A stretch of DNA of 64,000 bases from JALYLC01 sp963743275 (GTDB lineage Bacteria; Actinomycetota; Thermoleophilia; Gaiellales; JALYLC01), in the NCBI GenBank assembly GCA_963743275.1, contig CAVUPB010000003.1, forward strand, positions 124,001 through 188,000, in the 5' to 3' direction. Below the pieces are notes generated by a model, which was not told the origin of the DNA, did no database searches, and was given only the letters and a program-made list of their open reading frames with translations. The position numbers and the translations under genes were made by a program. Below are positions 16,156-24,094 of this stretch, one piece after another (position 1 is the stretch's first letter; each line of letters starts with the position of its first letter).

Positions 16156-17067
16156 CTAGCGGAAGCCGGCGTCGCTCTGGTCGCGCAGCTTCGGGCGCGG
16201 GCGCAGCGCGTAGCGCACGGCGTAGGCGCCGAGCGTCCACTCCCCCACCGCCATCAGCGGCAGCAGGCGCACGAAGCGGCGGCGCAGGTGCGGATCCTCG
16301 TCGAGGCGCCGGTAGATCACGGGCAGGCGCATGAGCGCGAAGTAGTGCAGCGGCACGCGGCTGGCGATGCGCTTGCGCATGCCCTCGCGCTGGACGGTGC
16401 CGATGCGCGCGGCGGCGAACGCCGTGCGCGACTGCTGCCGGCGCAGCTTGGCGAACGTGTCGCGGTCGTGGTCGTGGAGCGCGGCGTAGCGCGGATCGAA
16501 GACGAGGCGGATGCCGCGGTCGAGCGCGTCCGCGCTGAAGACCGCGTCCTCGCCGCCGTAGCTCTCGTCGAAGCGGAGGTCGAGCGCGCGTGGCACGAGC
16601 ATGCAGTACGACGACACGAAGCGCACGTCGCGCGGGCGGCCGCGCTCGAGGTAGGGCGTCTCGATCTGCAGGTGCGCGACCCACGACCACACCGTGTGCG
16701 GCGCGAAGCGGCGGGCGCAGCCGACGATCGCGCCGGGGAACTCGCGCGCGGCGCGGCGCACGCCCGCGCCGAAGCCGGGCAGCGGGATCGCGTCGGCGTC
16801 GAGGAAGACGACGACGTCGCCGCCGGCCGCCTCCCAGCCGCGGTTGCGGGCGCCGCCGGCATAGCCGACGCTCGTCCCCTCGACCACGCGCGCGCCGTGC
16901 GCGCGGGCGATCCCGGCCGTGCGGTCGGTCGAGCGGTCGTCGACGACGATGACCTCGTCGGGCCGCTCCGGGTCGGCGGCGAGCGCCTCGAGCACGGCCC
17001 CGAGCGTCCGCTCCGCGTTGAACGCAGGGATCACCACGCTCACGCTCTGGGGCCGGCCGGCGCTCAT
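16156..17067 (-). CDS. Family 2 glycosyltransferase
   Basis: GT-A fold transferase, 303 residues, adding a sugar to a cell-surface glycan precursor at the inner face of the membrane. The N-terminal domain shows SVVIPAFNAERTL, VDDRSTD and the metal-binding FLDADAIPLP (DxD-like). FDESYGGEDAVFSADAL is the acceptor-site motif. The C-terminal part has a basic, weakly hydrophobic segment (ALMRLPVIYRRL, LLPLMAVGEWTLGAYAV) that may contact the membrane. ATG 17067 is preceded at 7 nt by TACGAT, supporting this start over ATG 17076. It diverges from the AlkP-superfamily gene. Confidence 0.88.
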   Translation of the reverse strand: MSAGRPQSVSVVIPAFNAERTLGAVLEALAADPERPDEVIVVDDRSTDRTAGIARAHGARVVEGTSVGYAGGARNRGWEAAGGDVVVFLDADAIPLPGFGAGVRRAAREFPGAIVGCARRFAPHTVWSWVAHLQIETPYLERGRPRDVRFVSSYCMLVPRALDLRFDESYGGEDAVFSADALDRGIRLVFDPRYAALHDHDRDTFAKLRRQQSRTAFAAARIGTVQREGMRKRIASRVPLHYFALMRLPVIYRRLDEDPHLRRRFVRLLPLMAVGEWTLGAYAVRYALRPRPKLRDQSDAGFR

Positions 17068-17074
17068 CGCAACC

Positions 17075-17080
17075 ATCGTA
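17075..17080 (-). promoter_or_regulatory. -10 box TACGAT, leaderless type
   Basis: On the minus strand TACGAT ends 7 nt before the ATG at 17067. Confidence 0.45.
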
Positions 17081-17124
17081 CGCAGACGCCGCCGCCGCGC
17101 CACCCCCGCGCACGGGGACCACCC

Positions 17125-17140
17125 GACCGGGTAGGTAATC
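17125..17140 (+). promoter_or_regulatory. GACCGGGTAGGTAATC motif upstream of the AlkP gene
   Basis: This G-rich motif resembles GAACGGATGGGTGGGATAG at 20382-20400 and GAACGGGTGGGTGTATTAC at 21697-21715, both upstream of genes in the same glycan/sulfate region. Flanking cccgacc/gggt repeats give further inverted repeats. It may be a shared regulator site. Confidence 0.35.
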
Positions 17141-17228
17141 GGGCCTCCCGACCCGACCGAACGCGGGTCGTGGCGACGCGGGCGTGCGCCTAGCCTGGCG
17201 TGCGGAGAACCCGCCTGATGGAGCCTGC

Positions 17229-18629
17229 ATGCCCGACGTGAAGCGCGTGATGATCATCGGCCTCGACTGCGCCGAGCCGAGCCTCGTGCTCGGCCGCTAC
17301 CGCGACCAGTTGCCGACCCTCTCGGCGCTCGCCGACGCCGGTGCGTACGGCCGGCTCGAGTCGGTGGTGCCGCCGATCACGGTGCCCGCGTGGTCCTGCA
17401 TGATGTCGAGCCGGACGCCCGGCGACCTCGGGATCTACGGCTTCCGCAACCGCAGCGACCACTCCTACGACAACCTCTTCATCGCCAACGGCGCGGCCGT
17501 CAAGGAGCCGCGCCTGTGGGACATCCTCGGGCGCCGCGGCAAGCGCAGCATCGTGCTCGGCGTGCCGGGCACGTTCCCGGTGCGGCCGCTCAACGGCGTC
17601 ATGGTCTCGTGCTTCCTGACGCCGTCCGTCGAGTCGCAGTACACGTTCCCGCCGGCGCTCCGCAACGAGGTCGAGGACGTCGTCGGCGAGTACCTCTTCG
17701 ACTGCACCGAGTTCCGCACCGAGGACAAGGACGACCTGCTCCGCCAGATCTACGAGATGACGGACAAGCGCTTCAAGCTCGCCGACCACCTCCTCGCGAC
17801 GAAGCCGTGGGAGCTCTTCGCGATGGTCGAGATGGGCACCGACCGCATCCACCACGGGTTCTGGAAGGACATGGACGCCGAGCACCGCAAGCACGTGCCG
17901 GGCGGCGCCTACGAGAACGCGATCCTCGACTACCTCGTGCACGTCGACGGCCTGCTCGCGAAGCTGCTGCGCCACGCCGACGACGAGACGGCCGTGCTCG
18001 TGGTCTCGGACCACGGCGCCAAGCGCATGGACGGCGGCATCCGCATCAACGAGTGGCTGCGCCAGGAGGGGCTGCTCGGGCTCGAGCGCGAGCCCGAGGG
18101 GCGGTCGAGCACGCGCGAGTGCGGCATCGACTGGTCGCGCACGAAGGTCTGGGCCGAGGGCGGCTACTACTCCCGCGTGTTCCTCAACGTCGAGGGCCGC
18201 GAGCCGAACGGCACGATCCCGGCGGCCGACTACGAGCGCTTCCGCGACGAGCTCGCGGAGCGCATCCGCGCGATCCCGGACGACCAGGGGCGCCCGATCC
18301 CGACGAAGGTCTTCCGTCCCGAGGACGTGTACCCGGAGGTCAAGGGCGTCGCGCCCGACCTCCTCGTGCACTTCGGCGACCTCTACTGGCGCGCCGTCGG
18401 CACCGTCGGCGGCGACGAGGGCCTCTACACGTTCGACAACGACACGGGGCCCGACGACGCCAACCACGCCCAGCACGGGATGTTCATCCTGCGCGCGCCG
18501 GGCGTCGAGCCCGGCCTGCGCGAGGGCGCGCACCTGCTCGACATCGCCCCGACCGTGCTCGAGCTGCTGGGCCAGCCCGTGCCGCCCGCGATGCGGGGCG
18601 CAAGCCTCCTGGAGCGTGTGCCGGCATGA
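17229..18629 (+). CDS. Alkaline-phosphatase-superfamily phosphodiesterase/nucleotide pyrophosphatase-like protein
   Basis: 466-residue enzyme of the type I phosphodiesterase/nucleotide pyrophosphatase branch. Metal and nucleophile motifs are IIGLDCAEPSL near the N-terminus, the TVPAWSCMMSSRTPG segment, TDRIHHGFWKD, VVSDHGAKRMDGG, and a late HAQHGMFILRAPG. No signal peptide is seen, so it appears cytoplasmic. Similar proteins occur in polysaccharide and lipid-linked glycan loci, but the substrate is unknown. Its stop overlaps the start of the solo LuxR gene (ATGA), and the flippase follows with another overlap, so the three form one operon. Confidence 0.88.
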   Translation: MPDVKRVMIIGLDCAEPSLVLGRYRDQLPTLSALADAGAYGRLESVVPPITVPAWSCMMSSRTPGDLGIYGFRNRSDHSYDNLFIANGAAVKEPRLWDILGRRGKRSIVLGVPGTFPVRPLNGVMVSCFLTPSVESQYTFPPALRNEVEDVVGEYLFDCTEFRTEDKDDLLRQIYEMTDKRFKLADHLLATKPWELFAMVEMGTDRIHHGFWKDMDAEHRKHVPGGAYENAILDYLVHVDGLLAKLLRHADDETAVLVVSDHGAKRMDGGIRINEWLRQEGLLGLEREPEGRSSTRECGIDWSRTKVWAEGGYYSRVFLNVEGREPNGTIPAADYERFRDELAERIRAIPDDQGRPIPTKVFRPEDVYPEVKGVAPDLLVHFGDLYWRAVGTVGGDEGLYTFDNDTGPDDANHAQHGMFILRAPGVEPGLREGAHLLDIAPTVLELLGQPVPPAMRGASLLERVPA

Positions 18630-18844
18630 GCGACGAGCTCTCGCCGCGCGAGCGCGAGGTCCTGGAGCGGGCGGCGTTCGGCCGCTCCAACGGCCAGATC
18701 GCGGCCGAGCTCGGCGTTACCGTCAACACCGTGAAGTTCCACCTCGCGAGCATCTTCCGCAAGCTCGGCGTCGCCAACCGGACGGCCGCTGCGACCGCCT
18801 ACGTGCGGATGGGCGTCCGGGACGACGAGCGCCTGGCGCCGTGA
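18626..18844 (+). CDS. Solo LuxR-type helix-turn-helix protein
   Basis: A 72-residue protein that is nothing but a LuxR/GerE DNA-binding domain: LSPREREVLERAAFG, then GQIAAELGVTVNTVKFHLAS, then IFRKLGVANRTAAATAY. There is no receiver or ligand domain. It overlaps the AlkP gene upstream (ATGA) and the flippase downstream (GTGA). Its recognition helix is nearly the same as that of the NarL-type regulator at 20516 (VTxxTVKFHLxxIxRKLGVxNRT), so both may bind the same sites or heterodimerize. Truncation of a longer regulator seems unlikely, given the tight gene fit. Confidence 0.88.
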   Translation: MSDELSPREREVLERAAFGRSNGQIAAELGVTVNTVKFHLASIFRKLGVANRTAAATAYVRMGVRDDERLAP

Positions 18845-20379
18845 GCGCCGACAGCCCGGCTCAGCCGGCGGGGATGCGCACCGACCTGTCGTCCAGCGCC
18901 GGGGCGATGGCGCGTGGCGCGGCGCGCGGCGCGCTCGGCGCGCTGGTCGCGAGCGTGCTCGCGCTCGCGTTCCAGGCGATCGTGCGGCACATCGTCGACA
19001 TCGACACGATGGGCCTCTTCACGCTCGCGACGACGGTCGTCGTGCTGGCCCAGCTGCCGGCGCTGTTCGGCCTCGAGGCGGGAGCCGTGCGCTACGTCTC
19101 GCTCGGCGCCGCGGCGGGGGACGAGCGTGCGGCGCGCGGCAGCGCCCAGGCGGCGCTGATCGCCGGGCTCGTGCTGAGCACGATCGCGGCGGCCGTGCTC
19201 TTCCTGCTCGCGCACGACATCTGCGCGCGCTTCAGCAAGCCCGGCGCGACGCACCTCCTGCAGCTCGCGGCGCTGGCGCTCCCGCTCCTGTGCACGAGCC
19301 GCGTGTGCGCCGCCTGCGTGCTCGGCTTCGGGCTGACCGGCCGCTCGTCGACGATCACGGCCGCGCAGAACGTCACGCGCCTGCTCGTGACCGTGCCGCT
19401 CGTGCTCGTCCTGGCCGACGTGACGGCGCTCGGGCTCGGCTTCGCGATCGCCGGCCTGGCGGGGACGATCTTCGCGATCTGGCTCCTGCGCAGCGTCAAC
19501 CCGAGCATCCTCGTGCCCGCGCGCGACCGCTGGGCGCTGCGCTCGATGATCGGGTTCTCATGGCCGCAGACGCTCAGCCAGAGCCTCTACCTGGCGACGC
19601 TGTGGACCGACACGCTCGTCCTCGCGCACTACGGCACGGCACACCAGGTCGGCATCTACGGCCTCGTCGTCGCTCTGCTCGCGCCGGTCTCGCAGCTGAC
19701 CGTCGCCGTCTCGCAGGCCTTCACGCCGCGCATCGCCGGCACGCACGCGCGCGGCGACAACGCCTCGATGGCGCAGATGCTGCGGCGCGTGTCGTACTGG
19801 AACCTCGCGGTCGCGCTGCCGATCCTCGGCTCGATGGCGGTCCTGCGCGAGCCGCTGCTCGCGCTCTTCGGCCGCGGCTACCAGGCCGGAGCGGCTCCGC
19901 TCGTCCTGCTCGCGATCGGCCAGCTCGTGCTCAACGCGGCGGGGCCGCTGACGGCCGTGATCAACCTCTCGGGCCATCCGCGCGTGACGCTCTTCGACAA
20001 CGCCCTCGTGTTCGGCGCGAACCTCGCGCTCTGCCTCATCCTGGTGCCGCGCTACGGCATGCCCGGCGCCGCGGCCTCGACGCTGATCGCGCTCTGCAGC
20101 GTGACGTTGCTCCAGATCGGCCAGGTCGCGCGGCTGTTCCGCATCCACCCCTTCCGCGACGACCAGCTGCGCTGCCTCGCGGCGGGCGGAGTGGCCGCGC
20201 TGGCGACGGGCGCGCTGACGCTGCTGCCCTGGCCGGCCCCGCTCTTCGAGGTCGTCGCGGGCGGACTGGTGTTCGTCGTGGTCTACGCCGCCGGCATCGC
20301 CGCGCTGGGCGTGCGCGACGAGACGAGAGAACTCGCGCAACGTGCGCGAGATCGTCTCCTGCGCCGGGGGTCGACCTGA
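18841..20379 (+). CDS. Polysaccharide flippase (MOP/Wzx-like)
   Basis: 512-residue integral membrane protein with 12-14 hydrophobic helices, of the multidrug/oligosaccharidyl-lipid/polysaccharide superfamily. It would flip lipid-linked glycan units across the membrane. Recognisable family blocks are the first helices ARGALGALVASVLALAFQAI, the LFTLATTVVVLAQLPALFGLEAG region and the central FSWPQTLSQSLYLATLWTDT. GTG 18841 overlaps the stop of the LuxR gene. Neighbouring glycosyltransferases and the acyltransferase fit a surface-polysaccharide role. Confidence 0.88.
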   Translation: MSADSPAQPAGMRTDLSSSAGAMARGAARGALGALVASVLALAFQAIVRHIVDIDTMGLFTLATTVVVLAQLPALFGLEAGAVRYVSLGAAAGDERAARGSAQAALIAGLVLSTIAAAVLFLLAHDICARFSKPGATHLLQLAALALPLLCTSRVCAACVLGFGLTGRSSTITAAQNVTRLLVTVPLVLVLADVTALGLGFAIAGLAGTIFAIWLLRSVNPSILVPARDRWALRSMIGFSWPQTLSQSLYLATLWTDTLVLAHYGTAHQVGIYGLVVALLAPVSQLTVAVSQAFTPRIAGTHARGDNASMAQMLRRVSYWNLAVALPILGSMAVLREPLLALFGRGYQAGAAPLVLLAIGQLVLNAAGPLTAVINLSGHPRVTLFDNALVFGANLALCLILVPRYGMPGAAASTLIALCSVTLLQIGQVARLFRIHPFRDDQLRCLAAGGVAALATGALTLLPWPAPLFEVVAGGLVFVVVYAAGIAALGVRDETRELAQRARDRLLRRGST

Positions 20380-20388
20380 TAGAACGGA

Positions 20389-20412
20389 TGGGTGGGATAG
20401 CTAGCCCACCCA
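20389..20412. terminator. Hairpin after the flippase gene
   Basis: Stem tgggtggg/cccaccca with an 8-nt loop (atagctag), 10 bp after the flippase stop. No T-run follows, and it abuts the next promoter, so it could instead be an operator. Confidence 0.4.
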
Positions 20413-20421
20413 CTCAATGGG

Positions 20422-20450
20422 TTGACAGAAAGCGCAGATCCGTTGTAGAC
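20422..20450 (+). promoter_or_regulatory. Promoter of the NarL-type regulator
   Basis: Consensus -35 TTGACA (20422-20427), 17-bp spacer and -10-like GTAGAC (20445-20450). Copies of gggtggg lie on both sides. An aggagg ribosome site (20501-20506) precedes the ATG at 20516. Confidence 0.55.
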
Positions 20451-20515
20451 GGGTGGGGTTCGGGTTTGAGGCGGGAGACGATGCGCGCGTTTGCGCGCTG
20501 AGGAGGCTGGTGGAG

Positions 20516-21208
20516 ATGGCGAGCGAAGCCGTGGCACAGGAACGACGGGCGCGCATCCGGATTGTGATCGCCGACGACCACCGCCTCGTACTCAGCGGGC
20601 TGCGCGCCGCGCTCGCCGATGCCGAGGGCATCGAGGTCGTGGGTGAGGCGACGACCGGCCGCGCAGCCGTCAAGACCGTCATCGCCCGCCAGCCCGACGT
20701 CATCCTCCTCGACCTGCGCATGCCCGACGGCGACGGCTTCTGGGCCCTGCGCGAGATCCGCCGCGAAGCCCCGAACACCCGCGTCGTGGTGCTCTCGATG
20801 CACGACGACCCGCAGCACGTCAACCAGGCGCTGGCCGACGGCGCCTGCGGCTACATCGTCAAGTCGATCGAGCCGGGCGAGCTCGCCTCCGCGATCCGCC
20901 ACACCGTCGACGGCACGGTCTTCACGAGCGCCGGCGCCCCCTCCTCGCTGCGCTCGACCTCGCAGGACAGCCCTCAGCGCCTGATCACCGAGCGCGAGCT
21001 CGAGATCCTCCAGTACGTCGCCGAGGGCCTCTCGAACTCGCAGATCGGCAAGCAGCTGTGGGTCACCGAGCAGACGGTGAAGTTCCACCTCTCGAACATC
21101 TACCGCAAGCTCGGCGTCTCCAACCGCACCGAGGCGAGCCGCTACGCGCTGCGCCACGGCCTCGTGCGCTCGGACGACACCTCCCCCGCGCTCTCCTTGC
21201 GCGCCTGA
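20516..21208 (+). CDS. NarL/FixJ-family response regulator
   Basis: Two-component response regulator, 230 residues. The receiver (about 14-130) has D20/D21, phosphoacceptor D66 in LLDLRMPDGDG and the lysine in GYIVKSIEPGEL. The LuxR-type helix-turn-helix (about 160-222) reads ITERELEILQYVAEGLSNSQIGKQL followed by VTEQTVKFHLSNIYRKLGVSNRT. No kinase gene is adjacent. ATG 20516 is 9 nt after aggagg; GTG 20510 is possible. Its position between the flippase operon and the sulfate-activation operon suggests it controls surface-glycan genes, which is inference. Confidence 0.93.
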   Translation: MASEAVAQERRARIRIVIADDHRLVLSGLRAALADAEGIEVVGEATTGRAAVKTVIARQPDVILLDLRMPDGDGFWALREIRREAPNTRVVVLSMHDDPQHVNQALADGACGYIVKSIEPGELASAIRHTVDGTVFTSAGAPSSLRSTSQDSPQRLITERELEILQYVAEGLSNSQIGKQLWVTEQTVKFHLSNIYRKLGVSNRTEASRYALRHGLVRSDDTSPALSLRA

Positions 21209-21223
21209 CCCGGGCGCGACGCG

Positions 21224-21457
21224 TCACTCGAGGTAGCCGAGCGCCTGGAGCCGCCGCCGCACCGCGTCCAGCTCGTCGCGCGAGAGCTGCTCTGCGCCCT
21301 CGGCGGCTTCCGCGCGCTGGCTCGCGACGAGGTCGCGCAGGACGTAGACGGCGAACTCCGTGACCGAGCGAAACCCCGTTCCGTCGATGACCTGCCCGAG
21401 CTGCTCGTAGAGCGGGCGCGGGATCTTGAGCGTCACGTCGGGGGATCGGTCGGGCAT
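21224..21457 (-). CDS. Ribbon-helix-helix-like regulator
   Basis: Small 77-residue protein starting MPDRSPDVTLKIPRPLYEQL, a typical ribbon-helix-helix strand followed by a helix (SVTEFAVYVLRDLVASQ). An acidic C-terminal helix ends in RRRLQALGYLE. The CopG/Arc-like fold is inferred from this pattern. It diverges from the APS kinase gene, and an inverted repeat at 21497-21516, 40 bp upstream of its ATG, is a natural candidate operator. No toxin partner is next to it. Confidence 0.75.
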   Translation of the reverse strand: MPDRSPDVTLKIPRPLYEQLGQVIDGTGFRSVTEFAVYVLRDLVASQRAEAAEGAEQLSRDELDAVRRRLQALGYLE

Positions 21458-21496
21458 GCGGCTAGACGAACGGTCGGGATCGGCGGCCCGGAGGTT

Positions 21497-21516
21497 GACA
21501 CTCTCACAGGAGTGTC
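21497..21516. promoter_or_regulatory. Inverted repeat GACACTC-N6-GAGTGTC
   Basis: Perfect 7-bp arms around tcacag, overlapping a TTGACA hexamer (21495-21500). It lies in the 292-bp divergent region between the ribbon-helix-helix gene and the APS kinase gene. The rest of that region (21520-21690) is very GC-rich with no gene I can support; the stretch just before the kinase is AT-richer and has aaggag at 21734-21739. Confidence 0.5.
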
Positions 21517-21696
21517 GGCACAGTGGTTGCAATGACCCGCCTCGAATTCAGAGTCTAGGTGGGGGCAGGGCCCGGCACGGGTCGGGGGGGATCGGCCGGC
21601 GCGGGAGCGGACGCTGCAGGGAGGGTCGCTCTCGCGCCCGGTACGCCGCCCGCGAGCCCGTCGCCGCGCACGTCCGACCGGCCGAGCGGCCACCCC

Positions 21697-21715
21697 GAAC
21701 GGGTGGGTGTATTAC
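21697..21715 (+). promoter_or_regulatory. GAACGGGTGGGTGTATTAC motif upstream of cysC
   Basis: Matches the motif upstream of the NarL-type regulator (20382-20400) closely, apart from a 2-bp shift. It is probably part of the cysC-sat promoter region, as the sequence turns AT-rich here. Confidence 0.35.
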
Positions 21716-21749
21716 TTTGCCTTCTACACGCAATAAGGAGTTCTGGGAT

Positions 21750-22307
21750 ATGAGCGAGACGCAGGGATTCACCATCTGGTTCACCGGCCTGTCGGGCGCG
21801 GGCAAGTCGACGATCGCCGACCTCGTGATCCCGGAGCTCGAGCGCCGCGGCCGCACGCCCGAGCCGCTCGACGGCGACGTCGTGCGGACGCACCTCTCGA
21901 AGGGCCTCGGGTTCTCGAAGGAGGATCGCGACACCAACATCGAGCGGATCGGCTGGGTCGCGAGCCGCATCACGCGCCACGGCGGCGTGCCCGTCGTGTC
22001 GGCGATCTCGCCCTACGAGGAGACGCGCCAGTCCGCACGCGCGTCGGTCGAGGAGTTCGGGGCGTTCGTGTGCGTGCACGTGCACGCGTCGGTGGACGAG
22101 TGCGTCCGCCGCGACACGAAGGGTCTCTACGCGAAGGCGATCTCCGGTGAGATCAAGGAGTTCACGGGCATCAGCGATCCCTACGAGGAGCCGACGGCGC
22201 CCGAGCTGACGGTCTCGACCGAGAGCGAGTCGCCCGAGGAGAGCGCCGCCCGCGTCGTCGCGTATCTCGAGCAGCGCGGCCTCGTCAAGGCCGCGGTGCC
22301 GGCGTGA
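21750..22307 (+). CDS. cysC: Adenylylsulfate (APS) kinase
   Basis: Phosphorylates adenosine 5'-phosphosulfate to PAPS, using ATP, in the cytoplasm. 185 residues, usual length. P-loop GLSGAGKST at residues 13-21, then LDGDVVRTHLSKGLGFSKEDR, the ISPYEETR segment and the lid KGLYAKAISGEIKEFTGISDPYE. A clear aaggag site lies 10 nt before the ATG. The stop overlaps the GTG of the ATP sulfurylase gene, so both activating steps are coupled. No PAPS reductase or sulfotransferase is seen in the window. Confidence 0.95.
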   Translation: MSETQGFTIWFTGLSGAGKSTIADLVIPELERRGRTPEPLDGDVVRTHLSKGLGFSKEDRDTNIERIGWVASRITRHGGVPVVSAISPYEETRQSARASVEEFGAFVCVHVHASVDECVRRDTKGLYAKAISGEIKEFTGISDPYEEPTAPELTVSTESESPEESAARVVAYLEQRGLVKAAVPA

Positions 22308-23425
22308 CCTCGGGCCTGATCGCCCCGCACGGAGGCTCGCTCGTCACCCGCACCGGCGAGCGCCCGGCGGACGTCGAGGGCCTCGAGCGGATCACGCTCA
22401 GCTCGCGCGAGGTCGCCGACCTGGACATGCTCGCGAGCGGCGCCCTCTCGCCGCTGCGCGGCTTCATGGGCAAGGCCGACTACGCGCGCGTCGTCGAGGA
22501 GATGAAGCTCGCCGACGGCACCATCTGGGCGCTGCCCGTGACGCTTGCCGTCGCCGAGGCGCCCAAGGGCGAGCGCGTTGCGCTCGCGTCCGAGGACGGC
22601 ACGCTGCTGGCCACGCTCGACGTCGGCGAGGTCTACGCCTACGACGCCAGGCACGAGGCCGAGCGCTGCTTCCGCACGAGCGAGGACGCCCACCCGGGAG
22701 TTGCGCGGCTCTACGGCCAGCCCGGGCAGTACCTGTCGGGTGACGTGACCGTGTTCGAGCGGCCGAAGCCGTCGTTCCCGGAGCTCGCGCTCGACCCCGA
22801 GCAGACACGGGCGGCGTTCGCCGAGCGCGGCTGGAAGCGCGTCGTCGGGTTCCAGACGCGCAACCCGATCCACCGCGCGCACGAGTACGTCACGAAGGCC
22901 GCGCTCGAGGTCGTCGACGGCATCCTCATCCACCCGCTCGTGGGCGAGACCAAGGGCGACGACGTGCCGGCTGCGGTGCGCGTCGACTGCTACCACGCGC
23001 TGCTCGACAACTACTACCCGGCCAACCGCACGCTCCTGGCCGCGTTCCCGGCGGCCATGCGCTACGGCGGGCCGCGCGAGGCGGTCTGGCACGCGATCTG
23101 CCGCAAGAACTACGGCTGCTCGCACTTCATCGTCGGGCGCGACCACGCGGGCGTCGGCAGCTACTACGGCACCTACGACGCCCAGCAGATCTTCGACGAG
23201 CTCGACGCGGCCGCGCTCGGCATCGAGCCGATGATGTTCGAGCACTCGTTCTTCTGCAAGACCTGCGGCTCGATGGCGTCCGGCAAGACCTGCCCGCACG
23301 ACCGCGAGGCGCACGTCTTCCTGTCCGGCACCATGGTGCGCGAGATGCTCGGCCGCGGCGAGCGCCCGCCGGAGGAGTTCACGCGCGCCGAGGTCGCCGA
23401 CATCCTGATCCGCGCGTACGCCTAG
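22304..23425 (+). CDS. sat: Sulfate adenylyltransferase (ATP sulfurylase, Sat type)
   Basis: Makes APS from sulfate and ATP, the substrate for the preceding kinase. 373 residues, the homo-oligomeric Sat/MET3 type rather than the CysDN type. Catalytic motifs are QTRNPIHRAHEY, GRDHAGVGSYYG and FLSGTMVREML. A zinc-binding segment CKTCGSMASGKTCPHD is present, as in archaeal and some bacterial Sat enzymes. GTG 22304 overlaps the cysC stop. Placed among glycan genes, it could supply PAPS for sulfated surface polymers as well as for cysteine synthesis. Confidence 0.95.
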   Translation: MTSGLIAPHGGSLVTRTGERPADVEGLERITLSSREVADLDMLASGALSPLRGFMGKADYARVVEEMKLADGTIWALPVTLAVAEAPKGERVALASEDGTLLATLDVGEVYAYDARHEAERCFRTSEDAHPGVARLYGQPGQYLSGDVTVFERPKPSFPELALDPEQTRAAFAERGWKRVVGFQTRNPIHRAHEYVTKAALEVVDGILIHPLVGETKGDDVPAAVRVDCYHALLDNYYPANRTLLAAFPAAMRYGGPREAVWHAICRKNYGCSHFIVGRDHAGVGSYYGTYDAQQIFDELDAAALGIEPMMFEHSFFCKTCGSMASGKTCPHDREAHVFLSGTMVREMLGRGERPPEEFTRAEVADILIRAYA

Positions 23426-23538
23426 CCGTACGCCGATCACTGGACCTTTTGGGGGGGCAGGCTCGACGTCCGTCGTTCACTCCCGCACGCAATCAGGGCG
23501 TACGCTCGTAGTCCGAGTGTCACCCTGGGGAGGGGAAG

Positions 23539-24090
23539 ATGGACGCGAGCCGCACCTTCGGGTTCGTTCGATCGGCGATCGATCCGCGCGCCTATCTGGG
23601 CCTTTTCCGGCTCGTGCACTGGTACAACCGCACGCACGTCAGCCAGCGCCGTCTGCTGACGTGCGGGGCGGACGTGCGGCTTTCGCCGCTCGCCGCATTC
23701 GCGAACGCGCAGCGGATCACGATCGGCGCGCGCACGCGCGTCGGCGACCACGTCTCGCTGTGGGCCGGAGACCGCGAGGGGCGCATCGCGATCGGCAGCG
23801 ACTGCCTGATCGGCCCGAGGGCGTTCGTGACGGCCTCGGACTACTCGCTCGATCCCTCCTCGACGATCAAGTCGCAGGAGACGCGCGAGCGCGACATCGT
23901 GATCGGCGACGACGTCTGGATCGGCGCCGGTGCGATCATCACCGCCGGGGTCGTGATCGGCGACGGAGCCGTGATCGGCGCAGGCGCCGTCGTGCGCCGC
24001 TCGGTGCCGGCCGGGGCGATCGTCGCCGGCAATCCCGCGCGCATGAGCGCATCTCGCCTAACGGGGGGTCTGCCGGCCGCTGTTGCATGA
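23539..24090 (+). CDS. Left-handed beta-helix (hexapeptide) acyltransferase
   Basis: 183-residue O-acetyltransferase of the LacA/WcaF type. A short N-terminal helix region (AYLGLFRLVHWYNRTHV) is followed by hexapeptide turns (ITIGARTRVGDHVSL, IAIGSDCLIGPRAFV, IVIGDDVWIGAGAII and more). It ends VPAGAIVAGNPARM, the standard C-terminus of sugar acetyltransferases. A strong ribosome site (ggggagggg) precedes the ATG. It likely acetylates a surface sugar. The next glycosyltransferase begins 5 bp after its stop. Confidence 0.92.
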   Translation: MDASRTFGFVRSAIDPRAYLGLFRLVHWYNRTHVSQRRLLTCGADVRLSPLAAFANAQRITIGARTRVGDHVSLWAGDREGRIAIGSDCLIGPRAFVTASDYSLDPSSTIKSQETRERDIVIGDDVWIGAGAIITAGVVIGDGAVIGAGAVVRRSVPAGAIVAGNPARMSASRLTGGLPAAVA

Positions 24091-24094
24091 TTCG

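Noticed and set aside
21224..21457. Antitoxin of a toxin-antitoxin pair
   Set aside because: The ribbon-helix-helix protein has no small partner gene on either side; the neighbours are a response regulator and APS kinase.
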